Made by a program: the position numbers and the translations under genes. Below the pieces are notes generated by a model that worked only from the letters and a program-made list of their open reading frames with translations, did no database searches and had not been told where the DNA came from. 64,000 bases of DNA from a gamma proteobacterium NOR5-3 (GTDB taxonomy: Bacteria; Pseudomonadota; Gammaproteobacteria; Pseudomonadales; Halieaceae), in contig DS999408.1 of NCBI GenBank assembly GCA_000158155.1, positions 70,271 through 134,270 on the forward strand, read 5' to 3'. Of this stretch, positions 36,279-45,997 are shown in pieces; position 1 is the stretch's first letter, and every line of letters begins with the position of its first letter.

Positions 36279-37678
36279 ATGGCAGACATTAGTCCACAAC
36301 GCTCCCAGTCCAACCGTCCCTTCGATGGTGACGTTGCCCGCATTAAACTCCAGCCTCAGTCAGTAGAGGCAGAGCAATCGGTCCTTGGCGGACTCATGAT
36401 CTCCCAGGATGCCTGGGACGGCGTCGCTGAACTGGTGAGCCCCGAGGATTTCTACCGTCCCGATCACCGGCTGATTTTCCGCCAGATTCGCAATCTTGCC
36501 GAAGCGTCACAGCCTGTTGACGTAGTCACCCTCGCCGACCAACTGCAACTCAGCGGTGAATTGGATGCTGCCGGTGGCCACGCCTACCTGTCAGAACTTG
36601 CCGAAAACACCCCCAGTGCCTCCAATATCCGGGCTACGCCCAGGTGGTTCGCGAGCGTTCCGCGCTCAGACGCCTGATCGAGGCGGCCCAGGAGATTGCT
36701 GACAGCGGTTTTACGCCCCAGGGGCGCAGCTCCGCGGAGCTTATTGATGAAGCCGAGCGTCTCATCATGCAGATCGGTGAGCAGGGTCCCAAAGCGGGCG
36801 GACCACAAGACGTGGGCACCCTTCTTACGGAAACTGTTCAGCGTATCGAAGAACTGTGTAACAGCGGCGGTGACATCACGGGCCTCACCACCGGCTACGT
36901 TGATCTTGATAAAATGACTTCAGGGCTGCAGAAGTCGGACCTGGTGATTGTTGCCGGCCGTCCGTCCATGGGTAAGACCGCGTTTGCCATGAACCTGGTG
37001 GAAAACGCCGTGCTCCACCAACCGGACCCGGTGTTGGTGTTCTCCATGGAGATGCCCGCAGAGGCGCTGATGATGCGTTTGCTGTCCTCCATCGGTCGTA
37101 TTGATCAAACCCTCGTGCGTACCGGTCGGCTGGACCAGGCGGGCTGGGAGAGCCTCTCCCACGCGGTGGGCAAACTGAAGAACACCGGTTTATTGATTGA
37201 CGATACCCCGGCGCTGACGCCCACGGAAGTGCGCAGCCGCGCGCGACGGGTAAAGCGGGAATATGGTGGTATCGCCATGATCATGATCGACTACATGCAG
37301 TTGATGCAGGTTGCCGGCGCCTCTGAGGGACGTACCGCAGAGATTTCGGAGATCTCCCGCAGCCTTAAGGCCATTGCCAAAGAGTTCCGCTGTCCGGTGG
37401 TGGCGCTGTCGCAGCTCAACCGTGCCCTGGAGCAGCGGCCTAACAAACGCCCGGTGAACTCAGATCTGAGAGAATCGGGCGCCATCGAGCAGGACGCAGA
37501 CGTCATCATGTTTATTTACCGCGATGAGGTCTACAACCCGGATTCGGCGGATAAAGGCGTGGCAGAAATTATCATCGGCAAGCAGCGTAACGGACCTATC
37601 GGGACCTGTCGTCTTGCGTTCTTTGGCGAGTACACCCGCTTTGAAAACCTCGCCCATTCGTCGGCGGATCGTTACTAA
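36279..37678 (+). CDS. dnaB: replicative DNA helicase DnaB, apparent one-base deletion at codon 119
   Basis: The first frame encodes the N-terminal primase-interacting domain (LQPQSVEAEQSVLGGLMI to YLSELAENTPSASNIR), then runs into an unrelated tail and stops at 36677. The conserved continuation YAQVVRERSALRRLIEAAQE is in the next frame from 36635 and runs to 37678. It carries Walker A GRPSMGKTAFAMN, Walker B MIMIDYMQLM and the C-terminal FFGEYTRFENL. One base is missing at 36633-36635 (GC for a complete Ala codon). Joined, the product is about 466 residues, normal for DnaB. The gene is essential, so a sequence error is likeliest; independent translation of two halves is unlikely to work. Confidence 0.93.
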
Positions 37679-37731
37679 ACACCCCGCTGACCGTCGACTT
37701 TCATCGTCAACTTTCATTCCATTTCAGACAA

Positions 37732-38736
37732 TCAGTCCATCCCCGCCTGAGCGCGAACATAGCGTGCGGCTTGTTCATGGGTAGCGAACCATACATCGCC
37801 CTTGGCCTTCATATGCTTGATAAGTCCCTCTAAAGCCACAATGCGGGAGCGATGGCCGCTGACATGGGGGTGCAGAGTGAGCAAAAACATCGTTCCTTCC
37901 TCCCAGGCCTTGTCAAACTCATCGATCCATACCTGCATGATGTCCCGCGGGTTCATATAGCGATTGCCCCGGGGGTTAAACATGGGGGCGTCGTCTAAAA
38001 TCCATTCCACTGGGAGTTCCACCAGACCGGTAGCCTCACCATTTTGCACAAGCTCATAGGGGCGGTCGTCATGCATCATGGAGCTCTCGTAAAGAAAGCC
38101 CATCTTGCGCACGATGCTCAAAGTGTTGGGACTGAAGTTCCAAGAAGGCGCGCGGTAGCCTACGGGCCGCTTTCCACTGATGGCCTCTATTTCATCGCTG
38201 GCCTGACGCAGCAGCCGTTCTTCGGTAGCGGCATCCAGGCTGGTGTTCAGTTCGTGAATCCAGCCGTGCACAGCAATCTCATGCAGGCCTGATGCATTGA
38301 TCAGTGGCGCCTGCTCGGGTGCTATCTTCAGGCTCCAGGCCGGAAAGAAGAACGTCGAGGGAACCTTCTCTTCATTCATCAGCTTTACGATCCGTGGCAA
38401 CGCCACCCGGTGTCCGTATTGTCCCTGGGACAGGGGGCCGATACTGACTTCGCCGGTGCGCAGCCCCATCACCGTCTCGTTGTCGACGTCATAGGACAGA
38501 AGAACCGCTACCCGTGCTTTTCCGGGCCAGCTATCGGGGTTCAGGTCTCTGCCCGCGCGGACCTGATTCACGGCAGACAAAACAGTGTCCTCGGACCAGT
38601 TCCACGGCGCCCGGGGATCCTCCGGCGTGGTGCCTGATTCGGCAAAGGCGGAGGTTGCGCCAAGGGTCACCAGCCAGGCCGAAAGCAGGATGGGCATAGC
38701 CCGACTGAGCTTGAGGCTTGCGTAATGTGCGGGCAT
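37732..38736 (-). CDS. exported polysaccharide deacetylase-family protein
   Basis: ATG 38736 with AAGGA upstream gives 334 residues and a signal peptide ending TSAFA (about residue 32). The NodB-homology fold shows LLSYDVDNETVMG (catalytic/metal Asp pair), VPSTFFFPAW, HEIAVHGWIHE (metal His) and GYRAPSWNFSPNTL. These lie on a carbohydrate esterase family 4 scaffold. The actual substrate (peptidoglycan, another glycan or an amide such as in allantoinase-like relatives) is unresolved. It starts 10 bp after the helicase-loader-like gene and converges on dnaB. Confidence 0.85.
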   Translation of the reverse strand: MPAHYASLKLSRAMPILLSAWLVTLGATSAFAESGTTPEDPRAPWNWSEDTVLSAVNQVRAGRDLNPDSWPGKARVAVLLSYDVDNETVMGLRTGEVSIGPLSQGQYGHRVALPRIVKLMNEEKVPSTFFFPAWSLKIAPEQAPLINASGLHEIAVHGWIHELNTSLDAATEERLLRQASDEIEAISGKRPVGYRAPSWNFSPNTLSIVRKMGFLYESSMMHDDRPYELVQNGEATGLVELPVEWILDDAPMFNPRGNRYMNPRDIMQVWIDEFDKAWEEGTMFLLTLHPHVSGHRSRIVALEGLIKHMKAKGDVWFATHEQAARYVRAQAGMD

Positions 38737-38746
38737 AGAAAGATCC

Positions 38747-39415
38747 TTAAAGATCGTTATCGGCTCTGATTCGTTGAATCTGCGCCAGGGCGGCATCACC
38801 CTCCAGCGCTTTGGATGTCAGGCGGTTTTTGGGAGGTTCGGGAATCGGCGGGATCTCGTCGCCGGACAGTAGCGTCGCGCAGCGCGCCTGATAGTGACGA
38901 TTGAATATCGGCCAGCTTTGCGCTTCTGCTGCCGTTGCCAGTTTTTGCCAGCCGCTATCCCGTGCGGCCCAATACACCGCGGGGTGAGACCAGTGTTTCA
39001 GCTCTGGGGGGGAGCCAGCGTTACAGGCTTCCAGATAGGCCTCCCGGGCCGCTGGCAGTCCCAGAGCCGGCAGACTCTCTTCACAGCATTTGTGCATGCG
39101 GTTAAGCGTGGGCAGATACTCGCTGTTTTCGATGGCAAGCTTTGCTCCCTGAAGGATCTGTGCCGGAGGAACGTTCTTTAAGGAGTCCAGCCATAGCTTC
39201 TTAATCTGACGCAGCTGCTCAGCGTCGCTGAAGGCCGCGTAGTATTGATTGTGATAATTCAGTCGGAAGAGGGCAAAGACCTGGTTGATTGCCTCAACGA
39301 GCGCCGGTTCGGGCTTGCCCCGCGATTCACTCTGCCCAGGAGGTATCGGTGAGGTCGCTTTCGAGGCTGCTATCTCGCGTTCGACGCGTTGTGCCAGTTC
39401 CCCGCTGTCCTGCAT
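38747..39415 (-). CDS. lambda P-like replication protein (putative helicase loader)
   Basis: ATG 39415 with GGGAGT upstream gives 222 residues. The middle block LVEAINQVFALFRLNYHNQ, IKKLWLDSLKNV and YLPTLNRMHKCCEE match the phage lambda gpP/replication protein P family, which delivers DnaB helicase to DNA. Such genes also occur in bacterial chromosomes. Here it overlaps the DnaT-like gene by 89 bp and faces dnaB across the deacetylase gene, which supports a role in helicase loading. No ATPase motif is seen, unlike DnaC. Confidence 0.7.
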   Translation of the reverse strand: MQDSGELAQRVEREIAASKATSPIPPGQSESRGKPEPALVEAINQVFALFRLNYHNQYYAAFSDAEQLRQIKKLWLDSLKNVPPAQILQGAKLAIENSEYLPTLNRMHKCCEESLPALGLPAAREAYLEACNAGSPPELKHWSHPAVYWAARDSGWQKLATAAEAQSWPIFNRHYQARCATLLSGDEIPPIPEPPKNRLTSKALEGDAALAQIQRIRADNDL

Positions 39416-40097
39416 GGTCCACTCCCGTTGCTTCTTGTTGCTGTCTTGCCCATTGGAATTGTACATGCTGTTTGAAGCGATTTTGCCAGGCGTGCCCGGC
39501 ACTGCCCCGCTCCCGCCAGTATAGGGTGAAGTCCTCTATCTGCTGCAGGGCAAATCCCCGGGGTACACCGTGAAAACGCTCCAGCAGTTCCAGCATGTCT
39601 TCGCTGGGTTGAAAATCCGGCGGTAGCGGCTGGCCCTCACGTTTTCCGGGCCTTGGCGCCGGTGGTCTCGCCGCGGTGGGGGCGTTTGCCGGTGTGCTCG
39701 TGACATGCTCTGCCGAGGCTGTCGCCACGGTGGTGACCGTCGGCCGGGCTGCCGGCGTGATTGGGGCGAGGGGAGCGGTCTCGCCCGGGGGTGTTTCGTT
39801 GATGGCCAGGAGCAGGCTGTCCTGCGCCGCCGTCTGGCGATCGATTCGGATCAACCCCAGCGATTCCAGGGAATCGCAGATAGTCTGAAGTTCCCCGGCG
39901 CTCCAAAAAGGCAGTAACTGAAGCAGGTAGGCGCGGCTGACGTGCAGCCAGGCCAGGCCCTCCCTGCGGGTGCTGGGTTGGTGCAGGTACAGCCCCTTTA
40001 TTTGTTGCAGCAATACGGCCTCTGCCAACCCCACGGCCGTCGCCAGCTCGGCGGAGAACAGCAGTTGGGAGTCGGGGATGAGGGGTTTGGGGGCCAT
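39327..40097 (-). CDS. DnaT-like ssDNA-binding domain protein (primosome)
   Basis: ATG 40097 gives 256 residues; GTG 40103 would add two. The N-terminal domain (LIPDSQLLFSAELATAVGLAEAVLL to LGLIRID) looks like a winged helix. A Pro/Ala/Thr-rich linker (about residues 110-150) leads to a DnaT-type C-terminal domain: DFQPSEDMLELLERFHGVPR and FTLYWRERGSAGHAWQNRFKQHV (key W-RERG--W-N-F). DnaT helps restart replication with PriA/PriB and DnaB. The last 40 residues are polar and overlap the loader gene. Confidence 0.78.
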   Translation of the reverse strand: MAPKPLIPDSQLLFSAELATAVGLAEAVLLQQIKGLYLHQPSTRREGLAWLHVSRAYLLQLLPFWSAGELQTICDSLESLGLIRIDRQTAAQDSLLLAINETPPGETAPLAPITPAARPTVTTVATASAEHVTSTPANAPTAARPPAPRPGKREGQPLPPDFQPSEDMLELLERFHGVPRGFALQQIEDFTLYWRERGSAGHAWQNRFKQHVQFQWARQQQEATGVDHAGQRGTGTTRRTRDSSLESDLTDTSWAE

Positions 40098-40190
40098 GCA
40101 CACTTCTGATTAACAACAGCGGCCGCACAGCATACCCAGCTTGCGACATTAGTTGTAGCATCGCGGCTGAGATTTACGGTGGAAATATAC

Positions 40191-41564
40191 ATGGCTAAGG
40201 CAAAGACGGCCTTCGTGTGCAGTGATTGTGGTTCGGACTATCACAAGTGGCAGGGGCAATGCAGTGACTGCGGGGCGTGGAATACGCTCAGTGAGATTCG
40301 CTTAACCGCGGCCAAAAGTTCCGGGCGAGCCCCGGCGGGTCGAAGTCAGGGCTTTGCGGGGGAGCTTGCCCCTGCTCGGGTGCTCAGCGAAATTGATGTC
40401 TCAGAAGTGCAACGCATACCCACGGGCATGGCGGAGTTCGATCGTGTGCTTGGCGGTGGTCTGGTGCCCGGGTCTGCGATTCTTTTGGGCGGCAATCCCG
40501 GCGCTGGCAAAAGTACCTTGTTGCTACAGGCCTGCTGTCAGCTGGCCAGCCGCATGCCCGCGCTTTATGTCACCGGAGAAGAGAGTCCGCAGCAGATCGC
40601 CATGCGCGCACAGAGACTGTCTCTGCCTCTGGACCAGCTCAAGCTCATGGCGGAGACCAATGTCGAGGCCATACTTGCCGCGCTGGATACGCATCAGCCG
40701 AAGTTATTGGTGGTGGACTCGATCCAGGTTGTCTACAGCGAGGAGCTCAGCTCCGCGCCGGGGAGTGTGTCCCAGGTGCGCGACTGTGCGGCGACGCTGA
40801 CGCGTGCTGCCAAACAGCGGGGCATCGTGCTGTTGCTGGTGGGTCACGTAACCAAAGACGGTAGTCTGGCGGGCCCCAAGGTGCTGGAACATATGATTGA
40901 CTGCTCGGTACTGCTTGAGAGCTCGGATGATCAGCGGTTTCGTACCCTGCGGGGGCAGAAGAATCGCTTCGGCGCGGTGAACGAACTGGGTATTTTTGCC
41001 ATGACCGAGCTTGGGCTGCGAGAGGTAAGAAACCCCTCCGCCATTTTTCTGGAGCGCGGGGAGAAACAATCCTCGGGTAGCGTGGTGATGGTGGTGTGGG
41101 AAGGCACGCGGCCCTTGCTGGTGGAGATACAGGCTCTGGTGGACGATAGTCCGCTGGGCAATCCCCGGCGCCTGGCGGTGGGCCTGGAGCAGAACCGCCT
41201 GGCTATGTTGCTGGCAATACTGCATCGCCATGGCGGATTGCAAGTGGGCGATCAGGATGTGTTTGCCAATGTGGTAGGCGGTGTGCGTGTGCTGGAGACC
41301 AGCGTGGACCTGGCGCTGCTACTGGCGATTGTTTCGAGCTTTCGTGACCGTCCCTTACCGCGGGATCTGGTGGTCTTTGGAGAGGTGGGCCTGGCCGGCG
41401 AAATTCGCCCGGTACCATCGGGGCAGGAGCGGCTGGCTGAGGCCGCCAAACACGGCTTTACCCGCGCTATTGTGCCTAAAGGAAACGCGCCTAAAACGTC
41501 TCCGCCGGGGATGCAGGTACACGCCGTAGCCACTCTGGCAGAGGCGTTGGCGCTGGACCTATAG
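40191..41564 (+). CDS. radA: DNA repair protein RadA
   Basis: ATG 40191 gives 457 residues. It begins with a four-Cys zinc finger (CSDCGSDYHKWQGQCSDC), followed by the RecA-like ATPase with Walker A (GGNPGAGKSTLLLQ) and Walker B (LLVVDSIQ). The RadA-specific KNRFG motif and a C-terminal Lon-like domain (DVFANVVGGVRVLETSVDLA) come after. It drives branch migration of recombination intermediates. It is divergent from the dnaT-like gene. Confidence 0.96.
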   Translation: MAKAKTAFVCSDCGSDYHKWQGQCSDCGAWNTLSEIRLTAAKSSGRAPAGRSQGFAGELAPARVLSEIDVSEVQRIPTGMAEFDRVLGGGLVPGSAILLGGNPGAGKSTLLLQACCQLASRMPALYVTGEESPQQIAMRAQRLSLPLDQLKLMAETNVEAILAALDTHQPKLLVVDSIQVVYSEELSSAPGSVSQVRDCAATLTRAAKQRGIVLLLVGHVTKDGSLAGPKVLEHMIDCSVLLESSDDQRFRTLRGQKNRFGAVNELGIFAMTELGLREVRNPSAIFLERGEKQSSGSVVMVVWEGTRPLLVEIQALVDDSPLGNPRRLAVGLEQNRLAMLLAILHRHGGLQVGDQDVFANVVGGVRVLETSVDLALLLAIVSSFRDRPLPRDLVVFGEVGLAGEIRPVPSGQERLAEAAKHGFTRAIVPKGNAPKTSPPGMQVHAVATLAEALALDL

Positions 41565-42431
41565 CGTCTGGCTGTCCGCCGGGAGGGGTTGGATGTCTAC
41601 CTCATAGCGCTGCAGTAAGCGGGTGTAGAGTTCATCTCTTGCCGCCGCGATCTGCTGGGCTCTCCAGTCCCGAAGCACGGCATCTTTGACCTGCGCGAAC
41701 TCTGGTTGTGCGGCGCTTACCTTGCTCTCCAGGTACACCAGGTGGAAGCCATAGGCAGAGGGCACGGGCCCGGACCAAAGTCCCTTTGGAAGGCTGTCCA
41801 GATTTTCGACGAATAGTTGCCCGAAGCGATTAAGCAGTTCTGTCTCACGATTGTTTTCGAAGCGCTGAGGCAGCGCCAGAGCATCGCCCAGGCTTTGATC
41901 GACTACAGGGTTTGCTTTATCCAGTGCTGCCAATGCCAATTCTGCGTCGGCTTTGGCATCGTCCCGGCGATCGCTGCTAAAAAAGCGTTGCCGCAATGTG
42001 TAACGGGCGTCCTGTGCATAGTCTTTGGCATGCTGAAGATACCAATCTTGCAGTGTCTGCTCGCCGGGTTCTACTGAAGCGGCGATTTGCTCCATAAACG
42101 ATTCGTATTTTTGTCGCAGACGCCGGCGCACAACGACATCATTTGCTGCCAGTCCCATGGCCAACGCTTCGCGGTTGGCGATTTCCTCGCGCACCCAATC
42201 GTCAAGTAGACCCTTAAGTTCGGAGGCAGTGGGTGGGCGGCGCCAGACACGGCTGAAGGCGGCAACAAGTTGTTCCTGTTGCGCAATACTCACGGTAATT
42301 TGATCACTGGCGCGTTGGCTGTCGTTGATGAGCATAAAGCCCGCAAACAAAGCCAGGCCAATGGCCGCGAAGTGAAAAAGCGGATCCTTGAGGAACCCCG
42401 CGCCTTGCGAAGGAGAGGCCCCTTGCTCCAC
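41559..42431 (-). CDS. membrane-anchored PpiC-type peptidylprolyl isomerase
   Basis: The 290-residue protein has one N-terminal membrane helix (about residues 20-36, HFAAIGLALFAGFML), a helical chaperone-like middle, and a parvulin region. Parvulin signatures are weak: RQRFFSSDRRDDAKADAELAL and PVPSAYGFHLVYLESK (the G-H-V segment). This places most of the protein in the periplasm, as for SurA/PpiD-like folding factors. It overlaps the upstream PilZ stop by 1 bp and the convergent radA end by 6 bp. The catalytic status of the isomerase domain is uncertain. Confidence 0.78.
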   Translation of the reverse strand: MEQGASPSQGAGFLKDPLFHFAAIGLALFAGFMLINDSQRASDQITVSIAQQEQLVAAFSRVWRRPPTASELKGLLDDWVREEIANREALAMGLAANDVVVRRRLRQKYESFMEQIAASVEPGEQTLQDWYLQHAKDYAQDARYTLRQRFFSSDRRDDAKADAELALAALDKANPVVDQSLGDALALPQRFENNRETELLNRFGQLFVENLDSLPKGLWSGPVPSAYGFHLVYLESKVSAAQPEFAQVKDAVLRDWRAQQIAAARDELYTRLLQRYEVDIQPLPADSQTL

Positions 42432-42799
42432 TAACGCTTATCGAGCTTGTCGATATCCGCCTCGAGTGCCAGAGGATCTGAAACGTGCTCAGACAACAGC
42501 GCCCGCAGCGGTTCAACGACTTTGCGGTCGACATGCTGTACTGAAAAACCCAATCTGCCCGCTTCCACATGCTGAAGGTAGGCGTGCAGTTCAAGAACCC
42601 CGTAGCGTCCGGCATCAATAACCAACGTGAAGGGCTCGTTGTACTGTGCGTCCCAGAGGTCCGGCTGGTCCGTAGAAAGACCGGCGACGGATACATCTAT
42701 GAGTCGCTGATGCCAGACGCTCCCGCCCTGATGAACCTCCACGGGGAGGTCGATCTTGGCGCGGGAAAACTGGCGGCGTTCACCGGAGAAGTCACTCAT
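42431..42799 (-). CDS. PilZ-domain protein (probable c-di-GMP effector)
   Basis: At 122 residues this is a single-domain PilZ protein. The two c-di-GMP contacts are visible: the RxxxR motif (Arg9-Arg13, in ERRQFSRAKIDLPVEV) and the D-x-S-x2-G motif (LIDVSVAGLS). Conserved downstream strands (FSVQHVDRKVV) complete the barrel. It should bind cyclic di-GMP and act on an unknown partner. Its coupling to the membrane PPIase gene (1-bp overlap) is noteworthy; a diguanylate cyclase is encoded at 57.4 kb. Confidence 0.87.
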   Translation of the reverse strand: MSDFSGERRQFSRAKIDLPVEVHQGGSVWHQRLIDVSVAGLSTDQPDLWDAQYNEPFTLVIDAGRYGVLELHAYLQHVEAGRLGFSVQHVDRKVVEPLRALLSEHVSDPLALEADIDKLDKR

Positions 42800-42870
42800 C
42801 CTGCTCTACCTGGTATAGATTGCATAACGCATTGAATCACAGCCGCCTTCTCTAGCAAATGCTCTTCTGG

Positions 42871-44535
42871 CTATTTTAACTTGCGGTAGCGTAGGCGATG
42901 AGGCTGGTCTGCGGCAGCGCCCATGCGCGCGCGACGATCGTCTTCATAATCGCTGTAGTTACCCTCATGAAATACGATGCTCCCATCATCTTCGTAGGCA
43001 AGAATGTGCGTGGCGACCCGATCAAGGAACCAGCGATCGTGAGAGATGATCATCGCCGAGCCGGGAAACGCCAGAATGGCCTCTTCCAGCGCGCGCAGGG
43101 TCTCTACATCCAGGTCGTTGGTCGGTTCGTCCAGTAAGAGTACGTTGGCTCCCTGTTTCAGCAGTTTGGCGAGATGCAGCCGGTTTCGCTCACCCCCGGA
43201 GAGATCCTTGACGTACTTCTGCTGATCCGAGCCTTTGAAGTTGAAGCGCCCGACGTAGGAGCGCGAATTCACCTCGTAACCGCCGATGTTCATGATATCC
43301 AGGCCATCGGAAATTTCTTCCCACACGGTTTTCTCGCCCACCAAATCGTCGCGGGACTGGTCCACGTAGGCCAGCTTGACCGTTTCACCGAGCTCGATGG
43401 TGCCTGCGTCTGGCTGTTCTTCACCGGTGATCAGTCGAAACAGCGTCGACTTACCCATACCGTTGGCACCGATGATGCCGACGATGCTGCCTTTGGGGAC
43501 GGACAGGCTCAGGTCATCAAATAGCAGGCGGTCGTCGTAGGTTTTGCGCAGGTTCTGGACTTCTATGACTTTGTCGCCGAGTCGTGGCCCCGGCGGGATG
43601 TAAATTTCGTTGGTCTCGTTGCGGCTCTGGAACTCCTGGGACTGCAGGTCCTCGAAGCGCGCCAGTCGTGCCTTGCTCTTGGCCTGACGGCCTTTGGGAT
43701 TACTGCGTACCCACTCCAGCTCGGCCTTAACGGCTTTTTGGTGGGAGGCTTCCTGGCGCTGTTCCTGCGCAAGCCGCTGCTCTTTGGCATTGAGCCAATC
43801 GGAATAGTTGCCCTCGTAGGGGATGCCACGACCCCGGTCCAGCTCGAGAATCCATCCCGCGGCATTGTCCAAAAAGTAGCGGTCGTGGGTGATGGCAACC
43901 ACGGTGCCCGGGAAATCCTCCAAAAACCGCTCCAGCCAGGCCACACTTTCGGCATCCAGATGGTTGGTAGGCTCGTCCAGCAGCAGCATGTCGGGACCCG
44001 ATAGCAGCAGCCGGCACAAGGCTACGCGACGTCGCTCACCGCCGGAAAGGGTCGTGACGTTGGCATCCCAGGGTGGGAGACGTAAGGCATCCGCGGCGAC
44101 TTCCAGCCGGTGTTCAATGTTATGTGCATCCGTTGCCTGGATAATGTCCTCCAGACGCGCCTGCTCCTTGGCCAGCGCATCGAAATCAGCATCGGGCTCA
44201 GCGTAGTCGGCATAGACTTTTTCCAGGCCCTTCAGGGCGCCCAATGCCTCGCTAAGGCCCTCTTCGACGTTGCCGCGCACGTCTTTTTCGGGGTCAAGCT
44301 GCGGCTCCTGTGGCAGGTAGCCGATCTTGAGGTCCGGCTGGGGGCGCGCTTCGCCAAGAATGTCCGTGTCCAGTCCGGCCATGATCTTCAGGAGCGTCGA
44401 CTTACCGGAGCCGTTCAAGCCCAGCACGCCGATTTTGGCGCCGGGAAAGAACGACAGCGAGATGTTCTCGAGAATGGTTTTTTTGGGTGGGACGACCTTG
44501 CCCACGCGATTCATACTGTAAACGTACTGTGCCAT
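42871..44535 (-). CDS. ettA: energy-dependent translational throttle protein EttA (ABC-F)
   Basis: The 554-residue protein has two ABC domains without membrane segments: Walker A motifs GLNGSGKSTLL and GANGMGKSTLF, signatures LSGGERRRVAL and LSGGERNRLHL. A linker around residues 240-300 holds the P-site tRNA-interaction region. It starts MAQYVYSMNRVGKVVPPKK and ends RLRYRKLK, both typical of EttA. It binds the ribosomal E-site and controls entry into elongation according to ATP/ADP. It is divergent from glyA. Confidence 0.95.
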   Translation of the reverse strand: MAQYVYSMNRVGKVVPPKKTILENISLSFFPGAKIGVLGLNGSGKSTLLKIMAGLDTDILGEARPQPDLKIGYLPQEPQLDPEKDVRGNVEEGLSEALGALKGLEKVYADYAEPDADFDALAKEQARLEDIIQATDAHNIEHRLEVAADALRLPPWDANVTTLSGGERRRVALCRLLLSGPDMLLLDEPTNHLDAESVAWLERFLEDFPGTVVAITHDRYFLDNAAGWILELDRGRGIPYEGNYSDWLNAKEQRLAQEQRQEASHQKAVKAELEWVRSNPKGRQAKSKARLARFEDLQSQEFQSRNETNEIYIPPGPRLGDKVIEVQNLRKTYDDRLLFDDLSLSVPKGSIVGIIGANGMGKSTLFRLITGEEQPDAGTIELGETVKLAYVDQSRDDLVGEKTVWEEISDGLDIMNIGGYEVNSRSYVGRFNFKGSDQQKYVKDLSGGERNRLHLAKLLKQGANVLLLDEPTNDLDVETLRALEEAILAFPGSAMIISHDRWFLDRVATHILAYEDDGSIVFHEGNYSDYEDDRRARMGAAADQPHRLRYRKLK

Positions 44536-44663
44536 GTGCGAATAGCTTTCCTGTGGTGTGACGCGCGGATTCTAGCAAAAGCACAGTGGAGATAGGCCAG
44601 ACTCCGGGTTTCGGTTAAAATCTCGCCTTTCCCACCTTTTTGTTCGCATCAGGAGAGATCACC
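44536..44663. promoter_or_regulatory. divergent promoter region ettA / glyA
   Basis: The 128 bases hold a candidate -10 for each side: TAGAAT leftward (complement of 44569-44574) and TAAAAT rightward (44616-44621). Neither has a good -35 at 17 bases. AGGAGAGA at 44651-44658 is the glyA ribosome site. I see no purine or glycine operator that I could name. Confidence 0.35.
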
Positions 44664-45959
44664 ATGTTCGACGATGCCATGTCTATTGAGGGCTTCGATG
44701 ATGCCCTGTTCAGCGCTATCTGTGACGAGGAGCGTCGTCAGGAAGAGCATATTGAGCTTATAGCCTCAGAAAACTACGCCAGCCCCCGGGTACTGCAGGC
44801 GCAGGGCTCGGTGCTCACCAACAAATATGCCGAAGGCTACCCCGGTAAGCGTTATTACGGTGGCTGCGAGTATGTGGATAAAGCGGAAGAACTCGCGGTG
44901 GAGCGGGCCAAGGTCCTGTTTGGCGCTGACTACGCCAACGTGCAGCCGCATTCCGGCTCCCAGGCCAATTCGGCGGTGTTTCAGGCGCTTGTGACACCGG
45001 GTGACACAATACTCGGGATGAGCTTGGCCGACGGCGGACATCTCACCCATGGCGCCAAGCCTAATTTTTCGGGCAAGCATTACAACGCGATCCAGTATGG
45101 CCTGGATAACAGCACCGGTGAGATCGACTACGACCAGATCGACGCGCTGGCCCGCGAGCACAAGCCAGCCATGATCATCGGCGGCTTTTCTGCCTATAGC
45201 CGGGTGGTGGATTGGGCGCGCTATCGGGCGATTGCCGATGAGGTGGGTGCTTACCTGTTGGTGGATATGGCACACGTTGCCGGGCTTGTGGCGGCGGGCG
45301 TGTATCCCAATCCCGTGCCTTTCGCCGACGTTGTAACCTCGACTACCCACAAAACACTACGCGGCCCGCGTGGCGGCATCATTCTGGCGAAGGCCAATGC
45401 AGAGCTCGAGAAGAAGTTTCAGTCGGCGGTTTTCCCCGGCGGTCAGGGTGGCCCCTTGATGCATGTGATTGCAGCCAAGGCAGTGAGCTTTTTAGAAGCG
45501 CAGCAGCCGGAATTTGTGGCCTATCAAAAGCAGGTGGTGACTAATGCCCGCGCCATGGCCGCCACCTTTATGGAGCGCGGCATCAATATTGTCTCTGGAG
45601 GCACTGACAACCATTTGATGCTGGTGGATCTGATTGGCAAGCCGTACACCGGCAAAGACGCGGATGCCGCCTTGGGCGCTGCGAATATCACGGTGAACAA
45701 AAACGCGGTGCCCAATGATCCTCGCTCGCCGTTTATTACCTCGGGACTGCGCGTGGGCACCCCGGCAATAACTACCCGAGGTTTTGGCGAGGCAGAAACG
45801 CAAGAGCTCACTCACTGGATGTGCGATGTTTTGCAGGCGCTGGAAGCCGGAGACGCTGAGCCGGCCATTGCGGAAGTGAAGGCCAAGGTTTTAGCAATTT
45901 GTGCGCGCTTTCCCGTGTATGGAGAGCGTGCGGCGGCCGGCTCGGCCGTGGCCGCCTGA
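44664..45959 (+). CDS. glyA: serine hydroxymethyltransferase
   Basis: ATG 44664 with AGGAGAGA upstream gives 431 residues. Diagnostic blocks: [52 protein letters not shown]. The PLP lysine motif is [14 protein letters not shown]. It interconverts serine and glycine, supplying one-carbon units on tetrahydrofolate. glyA leads the conserved glyA-nrdR-rib block; nrdR follows after 38 bp. Confidence 0.97.
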   Translation: MFDDAMSIEGFDDALFSAICDEERRQEEHIELIASENYASPRVLQAQGSVLTNKYAEGYPGKRYYGGCEYVDKAEELAVERAKVLFGADYANVQPHSGSQANSAVFQALVTPGDTILGMSLADGGHLTHGAKPNFSGKHYNAIQYGLDNSTGEIDYDQIDALAREHKPAMIIGGFSAYSRVVDWARYRAIADEVGAYLLVDMAHVAGLVAAGVYPNPVPFADVVTSTTHKTLRGPRGGIILAKANAELEKKFQSAVFPGGQGGPLMHVIAAKAVSFLEAQQPEFVAYQKQVVTNARAMAATFMERGINIVSGGTDNHLMLVDLIGKPYTGKDADAALGAANITVNKNAVPNDPRSPFITSGLRVGTPAITTRGFGEAETQELTHWMCDVLQALEAGDAEPAIAEVKAKVLAICARFPVYGERAAAGSAVAA

Positions 45960-45997
45960 CTCCTGACCGAATCTTGCATTCCTAGGCGGAGCCACTA

